Both the position numbers and the translations under genes were made by a program. Shown here piece after piece: positions 43,886-54,980 of a stretch of DNA of 64,000 bases. The DNA comes from Thalassia testudinum (taxonomy: Eukaryota; Streptophyta; Magnoliopsida; Alismatales; Hydrocharitaceae): the NCBI GenBank assembly GCA_037157565.1, contig JAZHRO010000039.1:48174001-48238000 (forward strand), given 5' to 3'. Numbering within the stretch: the stretch's first letter is position 1; each line of letters opens with the position of its first letter. A model generated the notes under the pieces. That model was not told the DNA's origin. It ran no database searches and worked only from the letters and a program-made list of their open reading frames with translations.

Positions 43886-45240
43886 ATGCCTCGTCGCGGG
43901 ACTGGCGAGACTGGCCGCGGGCGCAGCCGAGGACGAGGTCAGCGAGGTGGGCATGCCGTTGTCAACGTCTCGGTGGACCAGCCACCACTCCCGGGCATTC
44001 AGGCCCAGGACCTCGCCCGGCTGATACGGGACATTGTATGAGAGGAGCTCCACCCACCGCCCCGAGCGCCTCCTCCTGGGGCTGCAAAGGGGGAGTCCTC
44101 TGTGGGACCACACGACGGACATGGCGCTAGACACGGGGGAGGGGATGGGCCAATTCCGCCCCCACCTTCCTCCGACACTTCTGTGCACGAGGCACCTTCG
44201 CCTGGAGGTGCACCAGCACCTCCACTGCAGCGCCACTTTGAGCTTTTCGGACAGTTCCGGAAGCTGAAGCCCCCCTCCTTCAAGGGGGATGAGGACCCGA
44301 CCGAGGCAGAGGACTGGCTCGAGCAGCTGGAGAAGATTTTCGACACCCTTCGCCCCCCGGTGGAGTGCCGCGTGGCCTTCGCCACGTACCAGCTGGAGAG
44401 TGCGGCACACAGGTGGTGGAGGGCTGTCCGGGGACAGGAGAGGGACGAGCCGACCTGGGATCAGTTCGTCGCCCTCTTCTGCGAGCAGATCCTTCCCCAG
44501 ACATGGCAGGACCAGAGGAGGCAGGAGTTCCACACTCTCCGCCAAGGGACGATGATCGTGAGCACGTACCGCACGCGTTTCCTGGAGCTGTTCCGCTTTG
44601 CAGCGACAGCGGTAGCTACTGAGGAGGAGCGCCTTTGGAGGTTCACCGAGGGGCTCCGGCCTGCGATTCGGGGGTATGTCAAACCCCTGAAGCTGCCTAC
44701 GTTTTCGAGGGTGGTGGAGGCAGCCATGAATTACGAGGAGACCAACCCGTCCACGTGAGACACTGACGGCGGGCGGAAGAGGCCCTTTCAGCCAGACTTT
44801 TCACAGGGCCAGCGAGAGAGGAGACACGTGGCGTCCGCAGGAGAGCCGTCACGTTTTGCAGGGCCATCAGTGGCCTTTGGGGGCCCTCGACAGGGGCCAG
44901 TCGCCAGCACCAGACCCCCGCCCAGCCGACAGCAGGGACCCACTGAGGGCAGGAGCTGGGTTCCCCTCTGTTACCAGTGTGGCCAGCCGGGCACCATCAG
45001 GAGGGACTGCCCGTCTAGGGCAGGAGGTCAACAGATACTTCCCGCGCAGAGCACTGGAGGGCGCGTAGGAGGCCGCGGTTACCAGGCGCGAGGAGGAGGA
45101 CAGCAGTCACGAGGAGGGTACCGACCAGCACCTGCCCGTCCGACGCAGAGTGTGGCTGCTTCGTCCGCACTTAGAGCTGAGGGGCGTATCAACGCCCTGA
45201 CACACAGGGATGCCAGAGCTTCGGGCTCGGTAGTGGCAGG
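43886..45240 (+). pseudogene. gag (element 2)
   Basis: The ATG at 43886 opens MPRRGTGETGRGRSRGRG. The retrotransposon-gag capsid domain follows with PPSFKGDEDPTEAEDWLEQL, HRWWRAVRG, TWDQFVALFCEQ and LWRFTEGLRPAIRGYV. In-frame stops are TGA at 44039 (element 1: CGA) and TGA at 44756 (element 1: CGA). The zinc knuckle (44969-45010) reads [14 protein letters not shown]: the metal-binding His is replaced by Thr through a CAC/ACC difference, so zinc and RNA binding would be impaired. A Gly/Gln/Arg-rich linker leads to the protease. There is no frame change anywhere in this part. Confidence 0.9.
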
Positions 45241-45837
45241 TATGGTTTCAGTTTCCGGCAGACTCGTTTACACACTTTTCGATTCCGGCGCTACGCACTC
45301 GTTTGTCGCAGCAAGTTTTGCAGTTAGTTTGGACCAGGATTGTACACTGTTAGAAAATCCGTTAGTAATCAGAGGTCCGAGTGGTCAGCTGTTTGTAGCT
45401 GAAGAGGTGTACACGGATTGCGAGGTCAGCGTCGGGGGACATAGCTTGCCAGCTGACCGGATTATGATACAGATGGAGGACTTTGGAGTGATTCTGGGGA
45501 TGGACTGGCTGTCCGCTTACCACGCCTTAGTAAACTGTTTTGAGAGGAAGATTGTCTTCTCCATGTCGGAGTTGCCTTCTTTCGAGTTTCACAGACAGCC
45601 AGTGGACGGAGGCTTCAGGTGCATTTTGGCACTTCGAGCGGCGAGACTTTTGAGCCAGGGATGTGAGGGCTTCCTAGCTTGTGTGGTGGCAGAGCCCAGC
45701 CTTGTGGCAGACTTCCAGAGCATCCCAGTGGTCAGAGAGTACCCTGACGTGTTTCCAGACGAGTTACCAGGACTACCGCTCGAGTACGAGATCGAGTTTG
45801 AGATCTCGCTAGTACCAGAGACCAGTCCCATCTCCAC
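45241..45837 (+). pseudogene. Aspartic protease (element 2)
   Basis: [20 protein letters not shown] carries an intact D-S-G active site (45281-45289), and the second conserved block [14 protein letters not shown] lies at about 45498-45540. In this family the protease cleaves the gag-pol polyprotein as a homodimer. The frame is open throughout this domain, but upstream stops in gag would prevent full-length translation. The corresponding active site is deleted in element 1. Confidence 0.88.
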
Positions 45838-46560
45838 CGCGCCATACAGGATGGCACCGCTTGAGCTACGAGAGCTTAAGTCTCAGTTGCAGGACCTTTT
45901 GGAGAAGGGTTTCGTGAGGCCCAGTGCGTCTCCCTGGGGAGCCCCGGTACTGTTTGTGAAAAAGAAGGATGGTACCCTACGCCTTTGTGTGGACTACTGA
46001 CAGCTGAATAGGGTCACCATCAAGAATAGATATCCGCTGCCGAGGATTGACGACTTGTTTGACCAATTGCGGGGTGCCACGGTGTTCTCCAAGATCGACT
46101 TGAGGTCGGGATACCACCAGTTGAGGATCAGGGAGACCGACGTCTCCAAGACAGCTTTCCGCACCCGGTACGGACACTACGAGTTTTTGGTCATGCCGTT
46201 TGGGCTGACCAATGCCCCCTCTGCTTTTATGGATCTGATGAACCGGGTGTTTAGACCGTACTTGGACCAGTTCGTGGTGGTTTTCATAGATGATGTACTC
46301 ATCTATTCTAGAGATCAGACGCAGCATGGACAGCACTTGCGGATGGTTCTGGACACTCTGAGATGACGTAGGCTGTACGTCAAATACAGCAAGTGCAAGT
46401 TCTGGTTGAGGGAGGTGACCTTCTTAGGTCATGTGATCTCTGGAGACGGCTTGGCGGTGGACCCAGCCAAGGTCGAGGCAGTGCTCAGGTGGGAGAGACC
46501 GCGTTCAGTCACTGAGATTCACAGTTTCCTGGGACTGGCAGGCTACTACAGATGATTTAT
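45838..46560 (+). pseudogene. Reverse transcriptase (element 2)
   Basis: Motifs in order: [20 protein letters not shown]; a stop (TGA 45998, CGA in element 1) in place of Arg in VDYRQLN; motif [13 protein letters not shown] with catalytic Asp at 46097; [15 protein letters not shown]; and the FIDD box with both Asp (46289-46294). Further stops are TGA 46364 (CGA in element 1) and TGA 46553 (CGG in element 1). Apart from the stops the catalytic residues are kept, so inactivation looks recent and substitution-driven. Confidence 0.9.
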
Positions 46561-47218
46561 CATAGGGTTTTCACAGATCGCGCGTCCTATGACACAGTTG
46601 ACCCGGAAGGACGTGCCCTTCACTTGGACAGACACCTGTGAGGCGTGTTTTCAGGAGCTGAAGGAGAGGTTGACTTCGGCTCCCGTGCTCACCATCCCTG
46701 ACAGTAGTGGCGGGTTCATTGTGTACATGGACGCCTCCTTGCAGGGGTTAGGAGGTGTACTCATGCAGAGGGGTCACGTCGTCGCTTACGCTTCGTGGCA
46801 ACTGAAGCCCCATGAGCATACCTACCCTACCCATGACCTAGAGTTGGCAGCTGTTGTCTTCGCGCTGAAGACTTGGAGGCACTACTTGTACGGTGAGACC
46901 TTCAAAATTTTCACAGATCACAAGAGCCTCAGATACCTTTTTGATCAGAAGGAGCTCAACATGAGACAGAGACGTTGGTTGGAGCTCCTGAAGGACTATG
47001 ACTACAGCATCTCCTACCACCCAGGAAAGGCCAATGTGGTGGCTGACGCCTTGAGCCGTAAGGCGTCCGCACACTTGGCCAGTTTATAGTTACAGAGTTG
47101 GAGCCTTTTGGAGGAGGTGGGCAGTTGGCGACCCCTGGAGTTACGGGGGCACTGTGGGGCAGTGACGGTGACACGATAGACCAGGCAAGAGCTGATAGAC
47201 TGCATCATCACAGGATAG
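46561..47218 (+). pseudogene. RNase H (element 2)
   Basis: Connection [12 protein letters not shown], then [19 protein letters not shown] with the first catalytic Asp at 46730 (Thr before it changed to Met). [20 protein letters not shown] carries the Glu, [14 protein letters not shown] the second Asp, and [16 protein letters not shown] the C-terminal block. Stops at TAG 47087 and TAG 47177 are CAG in element 1. TAG 47216 is present in both elements at the RNase H-integrase junction. Confidence 0.9.
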
Positions 47219-48457
47219 ATGGCCGATCCGTACTTGCAGTCCTTGCGCGACAGAGTACTGTCAGGAAACCCAGGGGACTTCTCTTTCACAGACCAGGTGC
47301 TGCGCCTGAGGGGACGGTTGTGCGTTCCCAGAGACGAGGAGCTGTTGAGAGAGCTCTTGACTGAGGCACACGGTTCCAGATTCACCATACATCCCGGAAA
47401 CACGAAGATGTACCACGACTTAAGACGCGAGTTTTGGTGGAGGGGGATTAAGTGGGATGTGGGTGAATTCGTGCAGCAGTGCTTAGTGTGCCAGCAGGTG
47501 AAAGCCGAGCATCAGAGGCCTGCAGGGCCGCTACAGCCGCTTCCAGTGCTAGAGTGGAAGTGAGAGAGCATCACCATGGACTTGGTGGTGTGCTTACTTG
47601 TTACCCAGCGAGGACACGACGTTGTTTGGGTAATTGTGGATAGACTGACGAAGACAGCACGATTCCTGCCGATCCGAGTCACTTTGGGACCATCACAGTT
47701 GGCAGAGAGGTATATTCGCGACGTGGTACGACTACACGGAGTTCCGCGGGAGATCGTATCCGACCGGGATACCCGCTTTATGTCCTAGTTTTGGGCTGAG
47801 TTTCAGCAAGCCCTGGGGACGCGGTTGAGGTTTAGTACAGCTTACCACCCCCAGACGGACGGACAGTCTGAGCGCACGATACAAACACTTGAGGACCTTT
47901 TGCGTGCCTGCGTACTGGACTGGAGGGGCTCTTGGGAGGAACACCTGCCCCTGGCGGAGTTTGCATACAACAACAGCTATCACTCGAGCATCGGCATGGC
48001 TCCCTACGAGGCTCTGTACGGATGGAGGTGTACGGCACCCTTGAGTTGGGTTGAGGTGGGGACCAAGTGGGAGGTTGGCCCCAGGTTGATCCGACAGAGT
48101 CAGGAGGTAGTTGAGCAGATCCATAGGCGACTCCGCACTGTCAGGAGCAGACAGAAGAGCTACGCGGATCGGAAACGCAGAGAGGTGCAGTTTGAGGTTG
48201 GGGACCACGCCTTTCTCCGTGTTTCGCCCATGAAGGTCCAGCAGCGGTTTGGGGTGAGAGGGAAGCTCGCGCCGAGGTTTGTGGGGCCCTTTGAGGTCCT
48301 GAAGCGGGTTGGACCCGTTGCTTACAGGCTTGCCCTCCCCCCTCAGCTTTCTGGTGTGCACGACATGTTCCACGTGTCCAACCTCAGGAAGTACGTAGCC
48401 GATCCCAGTCACGTACTGAGTCACGAGAGCGTCGAGGTGGACGACAACCTGACCTAC
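47219..48457 (+). pseudogene. Integrase (element 2)
   Basis: The H-H-C-C zinc module (HGSRFTIHPG ... CLVCQQVK) is complete. The catalytic triad is readable: Asp at 47579 (TMDLVV), Asp at 47762 (VSDRDTRF), Glu at 47870 (GQSERTIQTLE), giving the D-x35-E spacing typical of integrases. Stops are TGA 47561 (TGG in element 1) and TAG 47786 (CAG in element 1). The downstream GPF/Y-type module (KLAPRFVGPFEVLKRVG, FHVSNLRKYV) is open. Confidence 0.9.
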
Positions 48458-48649
48458 CCCGAGCGGCCAGTGCAGATTCTAGATCAAGCCGTCCGCAGTT
48501 TGAGACGAAAGCAAGTGCCCCTGGTAAAGGTTTTGTGGAGGACCCAGCGGTACGAGGAGGCTACCTGGGAGCCTGAGGCGGCAATGCGGGAGCGGTACCC
48601 GGAACTCTTCGCGGGTACGTCTTTTCGGACCGGCTTCGGTCCTCTTTGA
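48458..48649 (+). pseudogene. Chromodomain at the gag-pol C-terminus (element 2)
   Basis: ERPVQILD, LRRKQVPLVKVLW, then RYEEATWEPEAAMRERYPELF. The aromatic/EEATWE pattern is the group of chromodomains found in Tekay/Del integrases, thought to bind heterochromatin marks and guide integration. The frame is open to the TGA at 48647-48649. The coding part itself carries no lesion. Confidence 0.85.
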
Positions 48650-48696
48650 GTTTGTTATGGTTATTATGGCATTTTTCCCGTACCCTAGTTAGCGCA

Positions 48697-48714
48697 AGTT
48701 TCGGGGACGAAACT
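48697..48714 (+). repeat. Pre-LTR hairpin (element 2)
   Basis: AGTTTCG GGGA CGAAACT, identical to the copy in element 1. The bases between it and the LTR are not a purine tract. Confidence 0.7.
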
Positions 48715-48733
48715 TCCTTTGAGTTTGTTATAT

Positions 48734-51411
48734 TGTTACGAACGCGCGGCTTTAGACGTCTGGGAGGTGGCCCAGACGTCGGACCAGACATCTGGGATTT
48801 GATTTTTTTGACACGAACGGCTTCGTCTGCATGCCTGAGCGCGCAGACCTGCGAGCGCATCTCTCTCTCTCTTTTCCCTCTCTCCTGCGACTGCAGGCTG
48901 CGCCCTCTGTCCGCTCTCTCTCCTCCCCGCGTGGCTTTAAAACGCCACGCCCCCTCCCTCACTCTCATCACCTCCGCCCCCTTCCTCTTCTCCTTCCAGC
49001 CGGTGTGCGAGAGCGAGCGCGAGTGAGCGGCGGCGGCGACAGCCGCGGCGGGTGCGGGAGGAGGTGCTGCGCGAGGGAGGAGGCGTCGGCCGTGAGGGCT
49101 AGAGCCTGCCGGGGCAGCGGGAGCTGGCCGGCGGGGGCGCAGCGGATGCGGGGTGACGCGGGAGGCCTGCTGCAGCTCGAGCAGCAGGCGGACGAGTCAC
49201 GGCGCGGCCGAGCGTCGCGAGCGAAGGGCGAGTCGTGCCCTGATTCTGGAATTTTCTCCAGAATCAGACGTCTGGGATTACAACCAGACGGCGGGGAGGA
49301 CGTCTGGAGGACTGTCCAGACGTCTGAAAGGTGAGTTATTCCATCTTTCTTCCTCTTCTTCGGCTGACCGTACTAATAGAGAGAGGAAATGGGTATGCAC
49401 AGGTTCTGAGATTCGCATCCAACGTGAATCAGACGTCTGGCTGCAGTGCCAGACGACGGGAACGACTTCCAGACGTCCGGGGTGACCATCAGACGTCTGG
49501 GAACTAGGCCAGACGCCCTGGCAGGCTTCTGGACGTCTGAGAGACCACGCATAGCAAAGGTAACCTCTGATCCACTTTTTAAGACGTCTGGAAGAGGTTC
49601 CAGACGTCTGATTTTGCACTGTTTCGTCGTTTTCGACCCGTTTAGGGCCCGTTCGGAGTCCGTTTTCCGCGTTTCGAGTTGCGTGCTTTTCGGAATTAAA
49701 TCCTCTACCCGTCTACAGTAGCTATATACTATTTTGAGGAACTCCTTGTGTTTGATCCTTGTGATAGGACCCTGTTCCATTGCAGTCTCGAGGGTTGCGG
49801 AGGCACGCGGGATTCCCGACCACACCACCAGTACCCTATTGTAACCGGTAGAGTGGCTTTTAAGTTTATTGGTATAATCTGTTAAATTATGGAACCATAA
49901 ATAGCACCAGGACATTGCATGAATCCTAGGAATGAGAAACTAGAATGAATGGTAGATCCTAGGGTGTTGCATGAATCCTAGGGTTGGAAAACTAGATTGT
50001 ATGATAGATCCTAGGGTATGGCATGAATCCTAGGATGGGAAGAACTAGTGGAATATATGAATATTGTAGTCTTGGAAAATGTGGAAAGGAAATAATAGCT
50101 CCCTGTGAATTGAATTAACAGCTGCCTGCTATGAATAAATAAATGTGATTGAGAACATGGATTGTAAGAACGTGAAACTGGAAAGTGAAACCTGGATGTT
50201 CTGAGTTAAAAGAGCTGGAACCCTACGGGGAATTAGGAGTGGAACTCCTGGAAAGAGAAAGGAATGGAACTGAGAAAGAAAGACGTGGTAGTGTGCTGTC
50301 TCTTGGGTACGTAGTACCAAGGGAAGTACCTGTACCTATTTAGTGCAGAGCGGAGCCAACCGTCCCAGGGACCCGGGGTTAGGACTGGCCACTTTGTACT
50401 GACTTGCTGGCCCTCGCGTACGTAGTACCGAGGAGAGCTACTAGTGTAGGGAGGGCACTAGCTACCCCACGGGCCCCGGGGTTCTGCTAGCCTCCTACGC
50501 CGACTTGTTAAGCCTACTAGGCAAACCAGGGTAGTCAGGCGAGGGTGCGCGGACTGTGGAGGGGTAAGGCCCCTATTTGGTTACTCTGGAGGGGTTGGAC
50601 CCCTGTTACTGAGAGGGCTCTGCCCTGTACTGGTTCCGTGCTGTGCTTTGGGTGCACCCGTTAACGGAAACGACTGACCGCGTGCCAGTGCGGGTTAGCT
50701 ACCTGTGCGTTTATCGCGCGTGCCGTAGTCACCGTTACGCCTGTCCGTGACCTTGGGGTGGTTGACTGAGAGTAGGATCACCACGGGGGACTCTCCCGGC
50801 CAAGAGAGCACCACATGCTACTTCTACTTTTTGGAAAAGACTGCAATCAAGATCGTTCCCACGAGGAACATTCGAGATCAAGTGAACGATCTGAGAAATA
50901 GATAAATTTTGAAACAATAGAAAGACGTAAATAAAGGAAGAAAGAAAATTAAAACAGCTACTGTACACTTTACTGTTTCTTTAGTTTAGCTGCCACTCTA
51001 CTCAGCGTTTTGCTGACGTGTTACACTCGTTACCTTTCAGGACCAGGTGTTGAGCAGCCAGGGTCAGCGGCTGCAGAGGACGCTGGGCCGAGTAGGGTCC
51101 AGTAGAGTTACCACTGTTCTCTTGTACCTCTTTTTGGTTCCACTGTAGTGAGTAGTTCTTGTTACCGCTGTACTTTTCTTTACCTGCAGTTCATATTATG
51201 TTATGAATGTTGTTCTACTATTGTGGTGGTACATACTGTGGTGGTTTCTTTCCTTACTGCTGTATTTTCTTACTGTTAGTTATATTCATGTTGAATGTGG
51301 TTTATTTTACTGCTCTTTTGGATACTTCCTCGTTGGATGATCAGGTCTTAGGATTAGTCGAGTCGGTCCAGTTCTCGTGTCTCGTAGGGACTTGGGAATC
51401 GGATCGTTACA
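48734..51411 (+). mobile_element. 3' LTR of element 2, 2,678 bp
   Basis: TGTTACGAACGCGCGG ... ATCGGATCGTTACA. TTTAAAA is at 48936-48942; leader hairpin GATTCTGGA / TCCAGAATC is perfect at 49242-49265; the 12-bp-arm hairpin AGACGTCTGGAA GAGG TTCCAGACGTCT is at 49582-49609; the tandem array is at about 49895-50050. The first 60 bp differ from the 5' LTR by a lost/gained palindrome block, although the rest is nearly identical. Confidence 0.9.
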
Positions 51412-52969
51412 TAGATCCTAGGGTATGGCATGAATCTTAGGACCAGAAACACTAGATTGAATGTTAGATCCTAGGGTATGGCATGAATCCTAAGGCTAGA
51501 AACACTGGAATAATTGTATGGAAAGGCATGAATTGCAGTCTCGGACGAGTAAATAGAATAATAACAATTGCCTGTAATTGAATAATAGCTGCCTGTGAAA
51601 TGTAAGGTACTGTTGTTAGCAACTGTTGCATGTAATTCCTGTTGGTTGCAATTAAATACGAGTTGCCTGTATACGAATTGGAAATGAAAGATTGAATGTT
51701 GGAAACACGAGCTACCTGCGAATAAACCTGAAATGATGAAACCTAGTATGGCTTGGCCTTAGAAACATGAGCATGAACCCTACGGGGAAATAGAAGTAGA
51801 GCTCTTGGAAGTAAATGGAATGGATCTAGGAATGTGCTGGGAAGTGTGCTATCCCTTGAGTACGTAGTACCAAGGGAAGCACATGTTACCTCTTAGTGTC
51901 GAGGGGAGCTTGCCTCCTTCGAGTTGAGACCCGGGGGTAGGTTTGGTCACCTTACACCTTTGGCCCTTGTGTACACTGTACCGGGAAGAGTTACTAGTGT
52001 AGGGAGGGAGCTAGCCACCCCACAGGGCTCGGGGTTCAGCTAGCCGCCTTACACTGACTTGTTAGGCCCTCTGGGCAAACCAGGATAGTCAAGTGAGGGT
52101 GCGCGGACTGTGGAGGGGCGAGACCCCTATTTGGTTACTGTGGAGGGGCTAGACCCCTGTTACTGAGAGGGCTATGCCCTATAATGATTCTGTGCTGTGC
52201 TTTTGGGCACACCCGTTAACGAAAACGACTGACCGCGTGCCAGTGCGGGGTAGCTACCCGTGCGTTTATCGCACGTGCTGTAGTCACCGTTACGTCTGTC
52301 AGTGACCTTGGGGTGGTTGACTGAATGTAGGACCACCACGGGGGACTCTCCCGGCTAGGAGATCACCACGTGCTACTTCTACTCTTCGGAAAAGACTGCA
52401 ATCAAGATCGCTCCCATGAAGAACATTCGAGATCAAGGAAAAGACCTGAGAAATAAATCAAGTGATGAAAGAAAGAATAAATAATTAAATAAAGAAAGAA
52501 ATTGAAAATAACAGCTACCTGTCCACCTTTACTGTTTTTAGTTAGCTGGTTGCCACTCTACTTAGTGTTCGCTGATTTCCTGTATTCATAACCTTTTTCA
52601 GGTCCAGGTGTTGAGCAGCCAAAGCCTACGGCTGCAGAGGGTGCTGGTCCCAGTAGAGCCCAGTAGTTATACCTTTGTTGTACCCGTTTCTTGTTGTAGT
52701 GAGTAACTTTGTTACGCTTCTGTACTCCTTATTGTAAACTTTATATTCATGTACCTGTTTAAATTTTCTATTGTTGTGGTGGTGTGTACTATAGTAGTTT
52801 ACTTCTTTACTGCTGTACTTTTGTTACTGTTAGTTGCTTGCATGGTGAATGTGGTTTATTTTTACTGCTTTTTGGTTACTTCCTCGTTGGACGACTGGGT
52901 CTTGGGATCAGTGGAGTCGATCTGGTCTCGTGTCCTGTAGGGATTCGGGAACTGGGTCGTAACACATGT

Positions 52970-53950
52970 GCTCCACTTTTGCTTTTAGAGAGAGTTTTTG
53001 ATGAATCAAAAGGAGTGCTTACATCCTTGTAATGCTGATAGCCAAATTTCTTAAAAACCTTCTCAACATAATGAGATTGGGAAATAGCTATCCCCTCTAA
53101 TGACCAAGTTGGTTTGAGGCTTAAGATCACATTTGCAACACTCATATCCTTTAACTCAAATTTACTACTCAAGAACAACTTAGTTTCATTCACAATTCTA
53201 ATGTCTGAACCAAATAGTAATATATCTACATATATGTGTAGGACAATGCACATCACTCTTAACCATAAAGTAGACACACCTGTCAGATTCATGACCTACA
53301 AATCCAAAAGATTGTATAGTCTTCTCAAACTTTTCATGCCATTTCTTGGGTGCTTGTTTCAAACCATAATGAGATTTAACAAGTTTGCAAACCTTTTTCT
53401 CATTCCCAAGAGCTAAAAATCTCTCAAGCTGATCCATATAGATCTCCTCAAGATCTCCATGAAGAAAGGCAATCTTCACATCCATTTGGTGGATAGTGTG
53501 ATCATAAATGGAAGCCAATGTAATAAGCATCCGAATAGTAGTTATCCTACTATCGGAGAATAGGTATCAAAATAATTGATACCTTTCATTTGCTTAAACC
53601 CCTTGGCAGCAAATCTAGCTTTATATTTTTCAATAGATCCATCAGGCCCGAGTTTCTCTTAAACACCCACTTACACCTAATAGTAGAACACCTTGGAGGT
53701 AAATCAACCAACTCTCAAGTGCCATTAGAGATGATTGAGTCAATCTCATTCTTAATGACATCTTTCCAATGCTTAGCTTCCGAAGAAGCCATAGCATCAT
53801 GATAAGTAGGGGGATCACTCTCGATTTGGTATGCAATAAAATCACTTCCTAGATCCTTGGCAATTCTTGGTTGTTTACTTCTCCTAGGTTCAAAATCTTC
53901 TACTTCATTGGGTTTAGAATGGGAAGAGCTAGCCCCCACATTAGACATCT
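52970..53950 (-). pseudogene. copia reverse transcriptase (element E)
   Basis: Minus-strand order: an acidic/basic linker with RRSKQPRIAKDLGSDF (about 53880), PPTYHDAMASSEAKHWKDV (the usual pre-RT 'EAl..-W..Am..E' block), a degenerate KARFAAKGF region, IHQMDVKIAFLHGDLEEIYM (motif A with its Asp), KLVKSHYGLKQAPKKWHEKF, and the active-site box. The latter reads YVDILLFG where copia elements have YVDDILLFG, so one catalytic Asp codon is missing. It continues KFELKDMSVANVIL and SQSHYVEKVFKKFG to the LTR H insertion. Frameshifts occur near 53290 and 53560. Confidence 0.85.
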
Positions 53951-54079
53951 TTCGACTTGATCAACAATAAAACCAGATGTGGTGGCTAGATTATCTGAAG
54001 CCACGTTTTGAGGTAATCCAATCTTCAAAGGGAAGACATCCTCAAAAAATGTAGCATCGCAAAGCTCAACAATAGTGTT

Positions 54080-54980
54080 GACATCTATGCCTCAAATCTC
54101 AGATTTTATAATAAAAAATCTATAGGCATAACTATTATCAACATAACCCAGGTAGACCGCGCCAACTATCTTAGGTCCAAGCTTCTTCCTCTTCTGTTTC
54201 CCAACAACTACCTTTGCAAGGCAGCCCCACACTTTGAAGTATTTTAAACCTGGTTTCCTTTTTCTCCAAATCTCAAGTGGACTACTTTCCTTATGTTTGA
54301 GGGAAACTTTATTCAAAATATAGCATGTTGTATACAAAGCCTCCCCCCACATGTAAGTAGGTGATCCTGAATATTGCATAAGAGCGTTGACCATGTAAGT
54401 TAGATTTATATTCTTTTGCTTTGATATTCCATTAGATTGAGGGGAATAGGGGGTTGTCACCGCATGAACTATACCAAAAGCTTGGCATTGTTCATCAAAT
54501 AAGTCGGACATATATTCCCCTCCTATATTTGACTCAGTCTCTTAAGAGTTTTCCCATTTTGTGTTTCTGTTTCTTTATTTAAGATAAGGAATTTACTTAA
54601 TGCCTAATCCTTAAACTTAAGCAAATACATATAGCAGTATCTACACACAGTTAAACTCGCAGATATCTGTGTGCACCAAATTTTGAACCTCAGTATTTCT
54701 AGTAATAGAGTGAAAAGGCTTTTTGTTTTGTTTAGCCTGCATACATATCTCGCATTTCTTAGTTCTATCTATGGTGTGTTCAATAATCATATTTAATTTT
54801 ATCATTCTTTTTAAGGAATTGAAATTTACATGACCCAATCTATCATGCCATATATCACAAGATTCAATATTACTGCAAACATATTGAATCGAATGAAAAC
54901 TAACATTATTTAGAAACTTTTTAGGTGATACATTCACATCACATCTCACTCTAAATAATAGATTAAAATCTGTCAAATAA
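54080..54980 (-). pseudogene. copia integrase (element E)
   Basis: The pre-integrase zinc module is intact in pattern: WHDRLGHVNFNSLKRM ... CEICMQAK (about 54850-54740). The first part of the catalytic core (54640-54512) is frame-broken. The second part (54511-54092) reads GIVHAVTTPYSPQSNGIS, WGEALYTTCYILNKV and WGCLAKV. The catalytic Glu expected in the 'NG-(A)-E-R-KN' motif is Lys here (NGISKQKN), consistent with a G-to-A change. In intact elements this enzyme inserts the cDNA. Confidence 0.85.

Larger units (their letters stand above)
41025..51411 (+). mobile_element. Complete Ty3/gypsy chromovirus (Tekay/Del-like) element 2, 10,387 bp
   Basis: Both LTRs (41025-43703; 48734-51411), the PBS and one gag-pol frame are present. 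The target duplication TAGAT is exact (41020-41024, 51412-51416). Gag-pol spans 43886-48649 (1,588 codons) in a single reading frame with no indel-caused frameshift but with about ten stop codons. At nine of these positions element 1 has a sense codon one or two C-to-T/G-to-A changes away. Domain order gag, PR, RT, RNase H, INT, chromodomain and an EEATWE chromodomain motif support the Tekay/Del assignment. It lies inside the tandem array of solo LTR H. Confidence 0.93.
39645..52964 (+). mobile_element. Solo gypsy LTR H (about 2,928 bp) split by element 2
   Basis: The two pieces are 39645-41024 and 51412-52964. It starts TGTTCAAACCCG and ends CTGGGTCGTAACA. Perfect 5-bp duplication CATGT (39640-39644, 52965-52969) lies within copia pol. 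It is the same family as the LTRs of elements 1 and 2 but more diverged. It keeps the leader hairpin TTCTGGGA / TCCCAGAA (40151-40170), palindrome blocks at 39675-39725 and 40175-40565, and the tandem CCTAGG array in which element 2 landed. No PBS or internal sequence is present, so it is solo. Confidence 0.9.
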
